Part shown: positions 47,981-58,841 of the stretch, piece after piece
Numbering within the stretch: position 1 is the stretch's first letter
How the letters are laid out: every line of letters begins with the position of its first letter
Origin: Aurantiochytrium sp. KH105
Taxonomy: Eukaryota; Sar; Bigyra; Thraustochytrida; Thraustochytriidae
NCBI GenBank assembly: GCA_003116975.1
Contig: BGKB01000166.1
Location: forward strand, 1 to 64,000
DNA: 64,000 nt
Direction: 5' to 3'
Notes under the pieces: generated by a model
Seen by the model: only the letters and a program-made list of their open reading frames with translations
The model's database searches: none
Told to the model about the DNA's origin: nothing
Made by a program: the position numbers and the translations under genes

Positions 47981-50878
47981 TCATGCAAACAGATCGTCGA
48001 GCTCCTTGTCAAGTTGAATATCGTCATCATCGTCTTCGACGTTCTCGTCATCGTCTTCGTCGCAATCGGCAGCAGCGCTATCGCCTTCGCCCAAGTCTCC
48101 GTCCACAGCAACCTCATCGCTACCCCCCTCCTCCGGATTCCTGGACTTGGCTTGAAGACTTTCGTTTGCGCCTGCTTCATCCCCACTCTTGTGTCCGCCC
48201 TCGCCGTTGTCAAACTCGGCCGAGCATGACCCTGCCGCAGCGATGCTCGCACTCTTCGTCCTTGATCGGGAACGCTTTGTCCGTTTCCGCTTATCCTTGC
48301 GTCGAGGACGTTTACGCTGTGCAGGCGCAGTGTTGGCGGCCGTGGGAGGCTTGCGCTTCAGGCGACTCGTGCCACACTGGGTGGGAAGCCCCAAAGGGTT
48401 CTCAGCGTCTTCATCCGCAGATTCCTCCAACGAGCTCGCAGGTGAGGCGGGCGGTGAGGCGCCCGTTTGCGAACCTTTGCGACGTGAAGAATTTCCGACG
48501 TGATCATCATCGTGGTCATTATCGTTGTCGTCACTGCTGTGACCATCTTGGTCATTCCCTTCGTCTTCTCTACCAACGTTCCATGCGTTGTGGGGGTCGT
48601 CTTCGTCCTCTTGCGCGCGGTCCTGACTACCAGGTCCCACGGCGCCAGTGGTGGATCCGTCCGTATTTGCCGCAGTGACCACGTCAAAGGAATAGTCAAG
48701 ATCGAGCATATATGAGGTGGAGTGCTGCGCACGTGCAATGGGCTCGAGATCATCGAGATCGAGCTCGTGCAGAATGCCAAGTGTTCGCTCGAGCATCTCC
48801 TCCTCGGGAGCATGCGAAAAGCTCATGTCGCCCAAACTATCCTGCGGCGATGGAGTTCGCATGGACTCCTCAATCATGGAAATGGAGACGACGGCATCCA
48901 TGATGACGACAAAGTTGCGGGCCATGAGGCGAGCATGCGCCTTGGCGAGGCGGATGAGAGCCTCGAGTAAACGAAGCGTTGTACGGCCAGCATCCTTGTT
49001 TCCGTCACGAAGACGTTGCGCCTTGTAATACGCAGTGAGGATCTGGCCTGCCTCGGGAGAGAGCTGCGGGGTGAACCGCTTTATGTACGTCAGGTAGGCC
49101 TGAAAGGTGTCTACGTTCCAGAGGCCGGACCCGGGTTCCACGCTTTGAGCTCGTACATCCTTTCTGGGGCTCTGGCTTGCTCTGGACTTGAAGCCGTTCT
49201 CCTGCGACCCATCGCTCTCCTCGTCACTTTCGCCGCCGTCGCCGCTGCTGCCAATATGTGGCCCAAGCGCCGCGGACGCTGTCCCGATGTTCTGCTGCCC
49301 GATCCCAGCCTGCGCGCGAAGGATAAATTCCGAGACTGTCTGGTCCCACGATTCGTCGGCGCGATCGAGGAGAACTAAGACCATGTCAAAGCGTGAGAGA
49401 AGGGGTGGCGCGATGCCCGTGTTGGTGGAGAGAGACTCGTGCGGGTCGAAGCGGCCGCGGGGGTTAGTGGCGGCAATAATTGTGGTGCGCGTCTTGAGTG
49501 AGCAGACGAGGCCAGCCTTGGCCACGCTAAGTGTCTGCTGCTCCATGGCCTCGTGGATTGTGGCCCTATCGTGCTGGCGGATGGAGCCGAACTCGTCGAT
49601 GCAGCAGATTCCGCGGTCGGCAAGAACCAAGGCCCCTGCCTCGAGCATGAACTCGTGACCCTCCTTGACCGCCGAGCAGGTGAGCCCTGCGCTCGTGGTG
49701 CCCGTGCCTGTGGTAAGCACGGAGCGCGGCGAAAGCTTGGCGGCGTATCGCAGAAACTGGCTCTTGCCCGTGCCTGGGTCGCCGACGAGTAAGAGGTGCG
49801 GCTCGCCGCGCACACGCGTGCCGCCGCGATCAACGAATGCCGGTGAGCCGACAAGTGAAAGGGCCACGGCGAGTTTGACGGTGAACATGCCATAGACCTG
49901 CGGGCAGATGCTGCCGACGATGAGGTCGCGAGCGTGCATGGGGCGGCGGCGTTTGCGCGCCCACTTGCGCCAAAATCCCCTAAACTTGGACTCGACTTCT
50001 TCCGTGAGCAAGACACCGTTACTACTGGCATTGACGACCGAAATGGAGTTGGCATCGATGACGGTCTCGAGGTTGCAGCGTTCCTCGACGTAGGTCGCGC
50101 TCCAGCGGTTTATGGGAACACCGGTTATCACGACGTCGTCGCCCGCCTTGCACTTGTCAACGAGGTCGTGGAGGGCCAAGACGGTGATGGAGCGCGGGAT
50201 GGACCCCATGCCAAGCTTTTGCACTTGCTCTTGGACTTTGAGTTCCTGATAATCGTGGCAGATGGCGCGCTCCTTGAGCTCCGTGTAGGAGCTGGACTTG
50301 CGGCAGGTGGGGCAGGGGCCGGTGGGTTTTTCGATGATGCTCCCAACCTCGTACTTGCTGGCAAAGACGCGGACCAGACCGGCGCAGCGTTCGTTGTTGC
50401 ACTCAAAAACGCGCACGGCCTCGAGGACCTTGATGCTCCCGGAGCGCGTCACGGTGCCGCTGACCTGCACAAAGGCGTTGACGTCGATGGAGCGGATGGA
50501 GCTAATGTTGGGCTTGCGGTTGGCGCCGGGCAGCCACCGCACCCTTGCGTTCAGGTTCGGTTTCACGGAGACCTGTTTGTCCGCGTAGGCCGGCCGTTCC
50601 ACGAGCCTCTCTTGCTCTGTGACCAGCGCGCGGCTCAGCAGGTTGAGCATGGTCTCTGGGTACCTGAGCACGAGGTGTCCTAGCAGGTAGTCGTCGTCCA
50701 GGAGCGTCTTGGCGTCCACGTAGACGCCATAGTGCGCATCCGTGCTTTCCTCGGCGAGAATGGCCTCGAGTTGCGGCCGAAACACGCCGCTCGGGTCTCG
50801 CTGCGCCAGGCGCTCGAACAGCTGCAGGTACTCCTCCTGCTCGAGCACGTCTGCTGCCGCCGCGCCCTCCTCGCGCAT
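47981..50878 (-). CDS. MCM9: MCM9 DNA helicase
   Basis: 965 residues from ATG at 50878; the frame is open a further 12 codons without ATG. N-terminal MCM fold with a C4 zinc finger (FECNNERC to GPCPTC), then the MCM9-typical block EQVQKLGMGSIPRS. The AAA+ core has Walker A GDPGTGKSQ (about 361), Walker B CCIDEFG (about 423), HEAMEQQTLSVAKAG, and the arginine finger LLSRFD (about 492). These match MCM9 rather than MCM2-8. MCM9 pairs with MCM8 in homologous recombination and mismatch repair. The C-terminal 300 residues are a disordered Asp/Glu- and Lys/Arg-rich extension ending DDDIQLDKELDDLFA. No MCM8 gene is in the window. Confidence 0.95.
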   Translation of the reverse strand: MREEGAAAADVLEQEEYLQLFERLAQRDPSGVFRPQLEAILAEESTDAHYGVYVDAKTLLDDDYLLGHLVLRYPETMLNLLSRALVTEQERLVERPAYADKQVSVKPNLNARVRWLPGANRKPNISSIRSIDVNAFVQVSGTVTRSGSIKVLEAVRVFECNNERCAGLVRVFASKYEVGSIIEKPTGPCPTCRKSSSYTELKERAICHDYQELKVQEQVQKLGMGSIPRSITVLALHDLVDKCKAGDDVVITGVPINRWSATYVEERCNLETVIDANSISVVNASSNGVLLTEEVESKFRGFWRKWARKRRRPMHARDLIVGSICPQVYGMFTVKLAVALSLVGSPAFVDRGGTRVRGEPHLLLVGDPGTGKSQFLRYAAKLSPRSVLTTGTGTTSAGLTCSAVKEGHEFMLEAGALVLADRGICCIDEFGSIRQHDRATIHEAMEQQTLSVAKAGLVCSLKTRTTIIAATNPRGRFDPHESLSTNTGIAPPLLSRFDMVLVLLDRADESWDQTVSEFILRAQAGIGQQNIGTASAALGPHIGSSGDGGESDEESDGSQENGFKSRASQSPRKDVRAQSVEPGSGLWNVDTFQAYLTYIKRFTPQLSPEAGQILTAYYKAQRLRDGNKDAGRTTLRLLEALIRLAKAHARLMARNFVVIMDAVVSISMIEESMRTPSPQDSLGDMSFSHAPEEEMLERTLGILHELDLDDLEPIARAQHSTSYMLDLDYSFDVVTAANTDGSTTGAVGPGSQDRAQEDEDDPHNAWNVGREDEGNDQDGHSSDDNDNDHDDDHVGNSSRRKGSQTGASPPASPASSLEESADEDAENPLGLPTQCGTSRLKRKPPTAANTAPAQRKRPRRKDKRKRTKRSRSRTKSASIAAAGSCSAEFDNGEGGHKSGDEAGANESLQAKSRNPEEGGSDEVAVDGDLGEGDSAAADCDEDDDENVEDDDDDIQLDKELDDLFA

Positions 50879-50940
50879 CTCGGCCGCACCTTCGACGCGC
50901 TCGCCCCAGCCCAAGCGACGCGAGCCCGCCCGCGTTCCTC

Positions 50941-50967
50941 CTCTGCTGCTCTGCTCTGCTCTGCTCA
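50941..50967. repeat. (CTCTG)n pentanucleotide tract
   Basis: About five units 65-90 bases upstream of the MCM9 start. It is the complement of the AGAGC unit at 10866-10919. Confidence 0.8.
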
Positions 50968-51201
50968 GCTCCGCACCTAACGACGGTCTCGCGCTCCCGC
51001 CATTTTGCGTTGCGCCGGTCCCTCAAGTCCCGCACGCCCGCCCGCCCACGCACACCCTTTCGTCTCCTTTCCTTGCTCGCCTTGGATTGTTCGCGTCTCT
51101 CCGCAACTGCTTCATCGCGGCGAGATCGATCTCTGTTTGTCGTCGTCGTCATCGTTGTCGATGTTGTTGTCGTCGTCGTTGTCGATGTTATTGTCATCGT
51201 T

Positions 51202-51234
<33 letters not shown>

Positions 51235-51369
51235 CGCACCACATCACATCCTTCACCTGACATAGATGCACATCATGATCATCACAGCACAAGTTCAACA
51301 CAGCACGATGCAGCACAACTTCACAGCACCTCACTCGGCATCCCTCCCTCGCACTCGTACTCTCCCGTC

Positions 51370-51438
51370 CTCCCCCTCTCCTCTCCTCTCCTCTCCTCTC
51401 CTCTCCTCTCCTCTCCTCTCCTCTCCTCTCCTCTCCTC
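51370..51438. repeat. (CCTCT)n pentanucleotide homopyrimidine tract
   Basis: About thirteen units of strand-asymmetric pyrimidines. It is the complement of the GGAGA array upstream of the pyrophosphatase gene. Confidence 0.95.
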
Positions 51439-51625
51439 TGCGCGGCCCCGGCGCCTCGCGCACGCCGCGGCAGCCCTCCTCGCCCCTCTCTCTCTCCCGC
51501 GTCCTCGCAGGGAGCCAGCACCGGGAAGCCCGGCGGCCGCCCTGCCGCGCGCCGCGCCGCGCCCGCGCAGACCCGCTCCGAGCCGCGCGGCGCCGCGACC
51601 AGCCGGCGCAAGCACGCCGGGCGCG

Positions 51626-52021
<396 letters not shown>

Positions 52022-52197
52022 GCGGCGCTTTCTGCGCTCCTTCTCTCGCTCCCCGGCGCTCGGTTCGCGAGCGAGCGAGGCGGGGTCGCAGAGCCCGAAC
52101 TGCGAGCGAGAGCGCCGAGGGCGGCTGCGCGGGCTGCAGCTGCGCTGCGGCGGCTGCGCGCGGCAGAGAGGAGCGGCGGGCGGGCGAGGGAGGGAGG

Positions 52198-54852
52198 ATG
52201 GCGACCTCGCTCGTGTTCGTGAGCGTGCCGGTGCTGGCGAGGCGCAAGGCGCGCGAGGCGGAGAGCGCGGAGACGGCGCCCGGGGCCAAGGCGGCCGCCG
52301 AGAACAGCGGCGCCGGCAGCAGCAGCAGCAGCGCCAAGAGGGTGTCGCTGCCCACGTCGAGGAAGAGGAGGTCCTCGCTAACGTCGGCGGCCGCGCCGGC
52401 GCTCCCGGCCACCGTCGAGGCGCCGGCGAAGGCGAGCGAGGTGAGCCTGGTGAACGAAGATGGCGGCGGATCCGAAGACGAGGCGCCCTCGCAGCTCAAG
52501 AACGTGGCCAACGAAGTGCGAGACTTTCTGCGCGTGAACGCGAGCGAGCTCAACTTCATCGCCGAGGTCCCCTTTCTCAACGGAGCCACGCGCTGGGCGC
52601 TCTTTCTCTTCCTTTGCAAGACCGAGAGCGCCGAGCAGATGCTTGTGCGTCTCAACAATCGCGGCGTCGGCAACGTCAAGGACGGTCTGGGCATGGTTCT
52701 CTTCTCCCCCATCCAGCTCAGTCGCATCTCCACCACGCTCTCACCCAAGGATCCCAAGACTCAGCCCCCGACTGCTACTGCTACTGCTGCTGCCGCTGCT
52801 GCCGCCGCCTCATCTGCCTCGGCCGCCTCAGCCTCTGTACCAACCTCTGCGAGCACAAATAGTCTCGTTGGTATGGCGACAAGCGAGCAGGCGCCTGGAA
52901 AGTCGTCGCAAGACCCTGCGGGACCGACCAAAAAATCAGAAATGGGCACAGCCAATGCTGGACCCAGGCCTGGTGCTACTGGCGCTGGCGCTGCTGCTAC
53001 TGCTGCTACCAAGGTGCAGACCAACCAAGGTCAGGCTGCTGGAGCCGGCAGCAAGGTGGATCGACCGCCATCGCCCTCTTTCCACATCGCGCCCACCTCT
53101 TCCGAGAATGTTGGCGTCGCTAACGCTCTCCGCGCTGCTGTTCAGGCAGGCTTCATCTCACCCAGCGAGCTCGAGGGGTCCCAAGTGCGAGGCATCGTGA
53201 CGCAAAGACAGGACACCGACACCGGGGCCTCCACGGGAGGCTTGTCCAATGCATCGCAGACGCCAGGGACGCCCGCCGACCCGTTGCCACTTTCCCCCGG
53301 TGACGAGACGGCATCGTCCATGTCCAGCACGTCCTCGGGTGATGAGGAGGACATGGCCGAGAAAGTCGCGAACGAGGCCAATCTCCAAAACGGCCCTGCC
53401 GAGGAAGAAGGCGCCGTGCCGACCGCAATCCCAGAGGACCAAAGAAAATCGCAGGACGGGGCCCAGGCCCAACCAGAGCTCTTCGAGGAGGACGAGGTGT
53501 ACGAGAGCGACTCGGAAAGCCCAGACGATGTCATAGTCGTTGAACCCCGAGCGACAGCCAAGAATCATCTCGAAAGTATCATCAACAGGTTTGGCGAGAC
53601 CATTAAAAGTCGCGTGGCGGTCGACAGCGTTGTCGAGCTCGTAAATGCCTCGAGCGAGTTCTCGTTTGACTACGTGGTCCTGGTCGTGGTGGCCTCGGCT
53701 CTGGCGTGTATTGGTCTCGTCACCAATAACGTTGTCATCATTGTAGCCTCGATGCTCGTTTCCCCCCTCATGGGGCCGATCCTGGGCGTGACCTTTGGTT
53801 GGACATTGTGGGACTGGCACATGATTCGCACGGGTCTCTTTTCCGAGCTTGCGGGACTTCTCTTGTGCATCTTGGTTGGTTTCATTGGCGGCCTGTGCGC
53901 CATTCCGTTTGCGCAAGAATCGCTCCCGACCGAGGAGATGTGGTCGCGCGCCTACGGCACGGCTGTACTCGTGGGTATTTCCATCGCAATTCCTTCGGGC
54001 GTCGGTGTGGCGCTAAGTGTGCTGGGCAACAACACATCTTCCCTCGTTGGTGTGGCGATCTCGGCCTCGTTGCTGCCGCCTGCGGTTAACACGGGCACTT
54101 TGCTGGCCATGGCAATCTTGGCCAACACCAAGTATCTCGATTTGGAAAAGATCGAAATCAACACACTGATTGGCGAGAACAATACGGATTGGGAGGCTGT
54201 GACTATGCACACCATTCTCGCGGGCGCGGGCTGGAGCTTGCTGCTAACGCTGGCCAATATTGCCTGCATCTGGGTGGCTGGCATTCTCATGTTCAAGCTC
54301 AAAGAGGTGGTCCCCCTGGACCACAAGTCTGCATTCTGGACGGATGACGTGCCGAACACGCGTGCCTACAACGGCGTCCTGCGGCGCAATGACCCGGAGG
54401 CGACCGAGCTCCGCAAGCGCGTTGCCGATTACCTCAAGCGCCAGGACTCGGAGATCCCGAATTCGAACTCGCTCGGTCCTACAGCGACGCTTCAGGCCTT
54501 TCGCGCCCAGCCGCATCGGCGCAACGTTTTTGACGAAGACTTTTTTCGACCAGAGGGCGCTTCCCCGACTGTGCCGCACACGCCACTTTCTCCTGGCCGC
54601 TCTCATCGCACCGTGCCTCATGTGCGTTTTGCCACGATTGGTCGTTCGGCTCGTCACCTTTTGCACCGCCGTTCCCCGTCAACAGGTTCGCGTGATCGCG
54701 CCTCGTCTGCGCATTTGCGAGCCTTGGCCGAGGATCAATTTGACCTTGAGGAGTCCGCGATGGATGAGCCGCGCGCGCACTCCGCTCTGCACAAGACGAT
54801 GGCCTCCGCTCCCGCGATTGACGTGCACGGCGACCGCGATGGGGACCTTTGA
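52198..54852 (+). CDS. DUF389 multi-span membrane protein
   Basis: 884 residues; start set at ATG 52198 ([10 protein letters not shown]), directly after the GC-rich leader. Residues about 95-165 form a small alpha/beta module ([28 protein letters not shown]) like the N-terminal part of DUF389 proteins. A disordered Ala/Ser/Glu-rich region of about 270 residues follows. The DUF389 membrane core is at about 485-704: [75 protein letters not shown] and a last span. The ASML-SPLMGPI block is the family hallmark. A long, basic, Ser-rich cytosolic tail follows. DUF389 proteins are mostly bacterial, of unknown function. The expanded termini are unusual. Confidence 0.9.
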   Translation: MATSLVFVSVPVLARRKAREAESAETAPGAKAAAENSGAGSSSSSAKRVSLPTSRKRRSSLTSAAAPALPATVEAPAKASEVSLVNEDGGGSEDEAPSQLKNVANEVRDFLRVNASELNFIAEVPFLNGATRWALFLFLCKTESAEQMLVRLNNRGVGNVKDGLGMVLFSPIQLSRISTTLSPKDPKTQPPTATATAAAAAAAASSASAASASVPTSASTNSLVGMATSEQAPGKSSQDPAGPTKKSEMGTANAGPRPGATGAGAAATAATKVQTNQGQAAGAGSKVDRPPSPSFHIAPTSSENVGVANALRAAVQAGFISPSELEGSQVRGIVTQRQDTDTGASTGGLSNASQTPGTPADPLPLSPGDETASSMSSTSSGDEEDMAEKVANEANLQNGPAEEEGAVPTAIPEDQRKSQDGAQAQPELFEEDEVYESDSESPDDVIVVEPRATAKNHLESIINRFGETIKSRVAVDSVVELVNASSEFSFDYVVLVVVASALACIGLVTNNVVIIVASMLVSPLMGPILGVTFGWTLWDWHMIRTGLFSELAGLLLCILVGFIGGLCAIPFAQESLPTEEMWSRAYGTAVLVGISIAIPSGVGVALSVLGNNTSSLVGVAISASLLPPAVNTGTLLAMAILANTKYLDLEKIEINTLIGENNTDWEAVTMHTILAGAGWSLLLTLANIACIWVAGILMFKLKEVVPLDHKSAFWTDDVPNTRAYNGVLRRNDPEATELRKRVADYLKRQDSEIPNSNSLGPTATLQAFRAQPHRRNVFDEDFFRPEGASPTVPHTPLSPGRSHRTVPHVRFATIGRSARHLLHRRSPSTGSRDRASSAHLRALAEDQFDLEESAMDEPRAHSALHKTMASAPAIDVHGDRDGDL

Positions 54853-55385
54853 TCCTTTGACGGAGCGAGCGAGGCATTTTTATGGACCTTTCCTTCCTTT
54901 TTTTTGATAAGCTGTAGAACTAACCATGTTGCAATTGAATTTGTCCCCGTATGGATCCATAAAGGTTCGTGGGCCGATGGCTCCCTGGCTGGATGGCTCG
55001 TTTTCGCGTCGAGAGAAGAGACATTCCCGGGTCACTGTCGCAAAAGCGGCGAACGATCTGTGAACGAAACGTTGCTGGACTACAAATTGATCGGAGGTCG
55101 CTCAATCCTTGGTCCCCTGCAATGCGACTACGAAAACCCTAGGCTACCTGCATTCTCCGTCAAATTACTACCCAGCCCGTGGTTTCTTGGATGGGTCAGA
55201 AGTTGATGGACCGTAGTGATTTTGCTTTTTTGTTTCTTCGTTTGATTACTTGCTTGCTTGCCGCCATCTTCACGCATGACATATGAGCAGAGGACGCAGC
55301 TTGGCTCAGGTTGGCAAATTCTCTGTGAACCAAAAACGCAAGTTCGCAGCGAAACGCGCGGAGGACGCGCGCGGGGCCAGCGAAG
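54853..55385. other. Intergenic region between DUF389 and DBR1 genes
   Basis: 530 bases, same-strand neighbours. No gene, long repeat or clear element seen. Confidence 0.5.
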
Positions 55386-56897
55386 ATGCAGGCGCAGAGC
55401 GGGGCAAGCGCGGCGCCAACGCCGCAGCCAGTTGCCGCAAGAGCGCGCGGACGCAAAGTGCGCGTCGCCGTGGAAGGCTGCGCCCATGGGCGTCTCACGG
55501 ACATTTACAACGCGGTGAGCAAGCGCGGCGCGGTGGACTTGCTGCTCATTTGCGGCGACTTCCAGGCTGTGCGAAATCCGGGCGATCTTGCGTGCATGTC
55601 GGTCCCAGACAAGTACAAGGAGATGGGCGAGTTCTACAAGTACTACACGGGTGAACTCCGCGCGCCCGTGTTGACGCTGGTGATTGGCGGCAACCACGAG
55701 GCGAGCAACTACATGCAAGAGCTGTTCTACGGAGGCTGGCTGGCGCCAAACATTTACTTCTTGGGCCAAGCAGGCGTTGTTCGCGTGGGCGGCTTACGTA
55801 TCGCGGGAATGAGTGGCATCTTCAATGAACGGCACTACATGCAAGATTTGCGACGACAAGAGCGACCTCCGTACACGCCTGCGGGAAAGCGGAGCGTGTA
55901 TCATATTCGTCCATTCGAAGTGGCACAGCTCTCATTCTTGACGGGCCGTCTGGACGTGTTTTTGTCACACGATTGGCCCCTTGGCATTGCTCATTTTGGC
56001 AACACGGGCAAGCTCTTGTCGGAGAAGAAGTTTTTGCGCAAAGAGGTGATGAGTAACACGCTCGGGAGTCCGCCGGGCGCCATGCTTTTGAATCTTTTGC
56101 GTCCGGTGCGCTGGTTCTCGGCCCACATGCACGTGCGTTTTGCTGCCCTCGTGCGGCATGCGCCGCCACCACCAGCTCCAGGCAACGTTGCAAATACAGC
56201 GGTCACTCAATCGATGCCGAGCTCATCAACAACGATGGACTCCAGCGCCTCGGACGGTTTTGTCCCGGCCGAGGATGTTGGGGGCGACGACACGGTCGTG
56301 CTGAAGCCCCAATCGGTGCAGGGCGCGGGCTTGCCGGATACGACGGAATTTTTGGCTCTCGACAAGTGCTTGCCTGGACGCAAGTACCTGGAAATTGTGG
56401 AGCTGGAGGCTCCGGAAGCTGAGCCGGAGGGCCCACTTGACCTCGCGTATGACCCGGAGTGGCTGGCGATTATGGAACTGACACAAATGCAGGTGGCACC
56501 CCCGCCTCGTCGCGCGGCTATGAACTGGGAAGAGCTGCGCGGCGTGGTCGAGGGGCGACGTGCTGAGCTGACCAAAAAGTGGGCTGAGCGCGATCTTGTC
56601 ATCGACCCCGCTTGGTTCGAGCGAACAGTGACAGCGTACGATCCGACGCAGGAGGAGCAGCGAAGGCATTTCCGTAGAGCGCGAGCTCCTCTGCAGATGG
56701 GAAATCCTCAGACAGATCGCTTCTTGGACACGCTAGGGTTAGGGCATCGTTGGCCCGTGACGATTGCGTGGAAGAAGCAGGCAACGAATTCTACAGCGCA
56801 GGCCGCCTCGAGCTCACATGGAGGCGGCGTTAGTGCTTCCTCTTCAGCCTCTTTGGCGGCAGTGACGGACGAGAATGAGATTGACATTGGGCTGTAA
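55386..56897 (+). CDS. DBR1: RNA lariat debranching enzyme
   Basis: 503 residues from ATG at 55386. Metallophosphoesterase motifs in the DBR1 versions: GCAHG (about 31), GDFQAVRN (about 57), GGNHEAS (about 97), SHDWP (about 195) and FSAHMHVRF (about 247). These include the Cys in place of Asp in the first motif that marks DBR1. The family's LDKCLPGRKYLEIVE block follows. The enzyme cuts the 2'-5' bond of excised intron lariats in the nucleus. The C-terminus is Ser/Ala-rich. Although genes in this window are almost all intronless, DBR1 implies that splicing persists. Confidence 0.95.
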   Translation: MQAQSGASAAPTPQPVAARARGRKVRVAVEGCAHGRLTDIYNAVSKRGAVDLLLICGDFQAVRNPGDLACMSVPDKYKEMGEFYKYYTGELRAPVLTLVIGGNHEASNYMQELFYGGWLAPNIYFLGQAGVVRVGGLRIAGMSGIFNERHYMQDLRRQERPPYTPAGKRSVYHIRPFEVAQLSFLTGRLDVFLSHDWPLGIAHFGNTGKLLSEKKFLRKEVMSNTLGSPPGAMLLNLLRPVRWFSAHMHVRFAALVRHAPPPPAPGNVANTAVTQSMPSSSTTMDSSASDGFVPAEDVGGDDTVVLKPQSVQGAGLPDTTEFLALDKCLPGRKYLEIVELEAPEAEPEGPLDLAYDPEWLAIMELTQMQVAPPPRRAAMNWEELRGVVEGRRAELTKKWAERDLVIDPAWFERTVTAYDPTQEEQRRHFRRARAPLQMGNPQTDRFLDTLGLGHRWPVTIAWKKQATNSTAQAASSSHGGGVSASSSASLAAVTDENEIDIGL

Positions 56898-57800
56898 TTG
56901 TGGCACAATGAGCTGCGGCGGCGATAGCGTACAACACACCATGGTTAGTATAACAAGAAACAAGAAGATGAAAAGACAATGTGACTGTGAGATTTGGTTA
57001 TTGTTTTCATTTGGGACTGGCAGACGTGGTGGTTTTGATGTGATGATATGTAGAGGAGGTAGAGAATCTCTTTTTTATTCATTTTGGTTTCCCTCGGTTG
57101 GCCCGTTGCTGTGCGGAATGCGTCCCGCTTTGCGAGTCGAACGTGTGACGTGCTTGTTGGAACGTTTATGATACATTCATGCACAGTAGGAACGTGAAGA
57201 AAAGAAGAGAGAGAAAGATGGAAGGCTACAACAAAAGAACTGGAACGGAGTAGAGACCCTGCCCTTGGGCCTCGGGAAAATTGAGGGGCGAAATTGGGGG
57301 CGACTAGAGCATGCGTGGGCAGGCAGGTGCGTACGTGGCCGTGCGTGTGTGTGTGATTTGCTTGATTTTCGCAGGCTAGCCACGTTCGATATGCTTAGGC
57401 GCCAGGCCAAGGAGCATGGAGTGTCATGAGGGAAAAGTAGAGATGGGTATTGACGCGACGTTGCCGCCTTCACACCCTCCCCATCCTCCGTCCCCCTTCC
57501 CCCCCGGTTTGCGACGGCTGCTTCTTGATTTGATTTCTTCATTTTTGATCATCATCATCTTCTTCTTTCTCTCTCTCCTTCCTTCTCCGGCCCACCCCTT
57601 GCAAAAGATCAATTCAGATCCTCGACGTTTTCGCAGTTTTCATGCAAAGGATGCGTCAAGGAGATTGACTTGACTTGATTTGACTCGACTCGAGAAAACA
57701 GAGTCAAACACAGATGCCGGAGGCAGGCTAGGTCGCTAGTTCATGAAAGCAGCGAAGCAAAGCGATATCAAATGGAACGAAACTCGAAACACCACCAAAC
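56898..57800. other. Convergent intergenic region, DBR1 and pyrophosphatase genes
   Basis: About 900 bases holding both 3' ends. Pyrimidine-rich stretches near 57470-57600 and a GACTT/GACTC-rich patch near 57660-57695; no gene seen. Confidence 0.55.
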
Positions 57801-58841
57801 TTAGAGGAGAGCCTTGTGGTGCTGGCTCATCTGCTCGTTCTCCTCCTTGTCAGAGAGCTTCTGAAGCTCGGTGATTTGGTCCGGGGAAAGCTGGAGCATA
57901 GGGAGGCGGTAGTTGCAGTTCAAAGAGGTGATCTTGGGAGCATCGCTGCGGGTGCGCTTGCCCGAGATGAGGTCGAACCAGGACTGGTTGCACTCGCTGA
58001 CGATCTTGTTGGCGTAAGCAGCGGGCATGCACTCCTCGTTAAGGCCAAAGGAGTTCTGCGGCTTGCCGTCGGCGACCTTGTAGTTGCGGAACCACTCACG
58101 GATGGAGTCGATGAGGCCCGGGATGTGCTGCTCGACGTCGCTGACGTCGTTGAGGAGAGGGGCCCAGTGGTCGTTGACGTCAATGGTGAGGATCTTCCAG
58201 TCGGCCTCGCCCTCGTCGATCATGCAGAGCACGCCGAGGACCTTGACGACGCGGATACCGCCGGTGGGGATCTGGCGCATGCCGATTTCGCAGACGTCGA
58301 GAGGGTCGTTGTCGCCGCCGACACCGCAGTCCGGGTGGATGTGCTCGGGGTCCTCCCAGGTCTGGGGAAGGCAGCCGTAGTTGAAGAGGCAGCCGGAGGC
58401 GCCGGTCTTGAACTCGCGAAGGACGCCCTTCTTTTCGTCCTGCTTGATCGGGGTGCCGTGCTCATCGGTGGCGATCTCGAACTTCTTCTTGGTCCACTTG
58501 GGAATCTCGCAGACGAAGTGGAGGTAGGGCGTGTCCTCGTGGCGCAGAGGCACATCATGCCAGAGGGAGAGGTGCTCGTCGAGGGCGCGGGCCTGGAGGC
58601 GGTAAGTGGTGGTGCCGGCCTCGCCCATCTCCACGTGTTCAATCTTGTGAGGGGGTTCGCGGGGGGGCTCCGAGTTGCCCGAGTTGGAGTCCGAGTCCTT
58701 GGCCTCGTCCTCGGGGGCCGGGGACGCGACCTTGGCGAAGAGTTCGCGCCGGAGGTCTTCGTCGCGCTTGAGCTCGCGCACCACGCGCTCCATGTACTCG
58801 CGGCGCTGCTCCTCGCTGGGTTGGCTGTTGCCTGCGCCCAT
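57801..58841 (-). CDS. Family I inorganic pyrophosphatase with myristoylation-type N-terminus
   Basis: 346 residues from ATG at 58841. The catalytic domain (about 75-320) has the family I signature DNDPLDVCE (about 177), with HPDCGVGGDNDP and FNYGCLPQTWEDP nearby, and acidic and Lys/Arg residues at expected places. It hydrolyses PPi to two phosphates using magnesium. The protein starts MGAGNSQPS, which fits the Met-Gly-x-x-x-Ser pattern for N-myristoylation and suggests membrane anchoring, unlike ordinary soluble PPase. A coiled, acidic segment of about 65 residues separates this from the catalytic domain. The frame is open far upstream (to 59975), but that part is repeat-derived; if translated, Gly2 would not be exposed. 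Confidence 0.92.
   Translation of the reverse strand: MGAGNSQPSEEQRREYMERVVRELKRDEDLRRELFAKVASPAPEDEAKDSDSNSGNSEPPREPPHKIEHVEMGEAGTTTYRLQARALDEHLSLWHDVPLRHEDTPYLHFVCEIPKWTKKKFEIATDEHGTPIKQDEKKGVLREFKTGASGCLFNYGCLPQTWEDPEHIHPDCGVGGDNDPLDVCEIGMRQIPTGGIRVVKVLGVLCMIDEGEADWKILTIDVNDHWAPLLNDVSDVEQHIPGLIDSIREWFRNYKVADGKPQNSFGLNEECMPAAYANKIVSECNQSWFDLISGKRTRSDAPKITSLNCNYRLPMLQLSPDQITELQKLSDKEENEQMSQHHKALL

Noticed and set aside
49934-50683. 249-codon plus-strand open frame rich in Asp/Gly/Ala
   Set aside because: Antisense to the conserved N-terminal MCM9 region.
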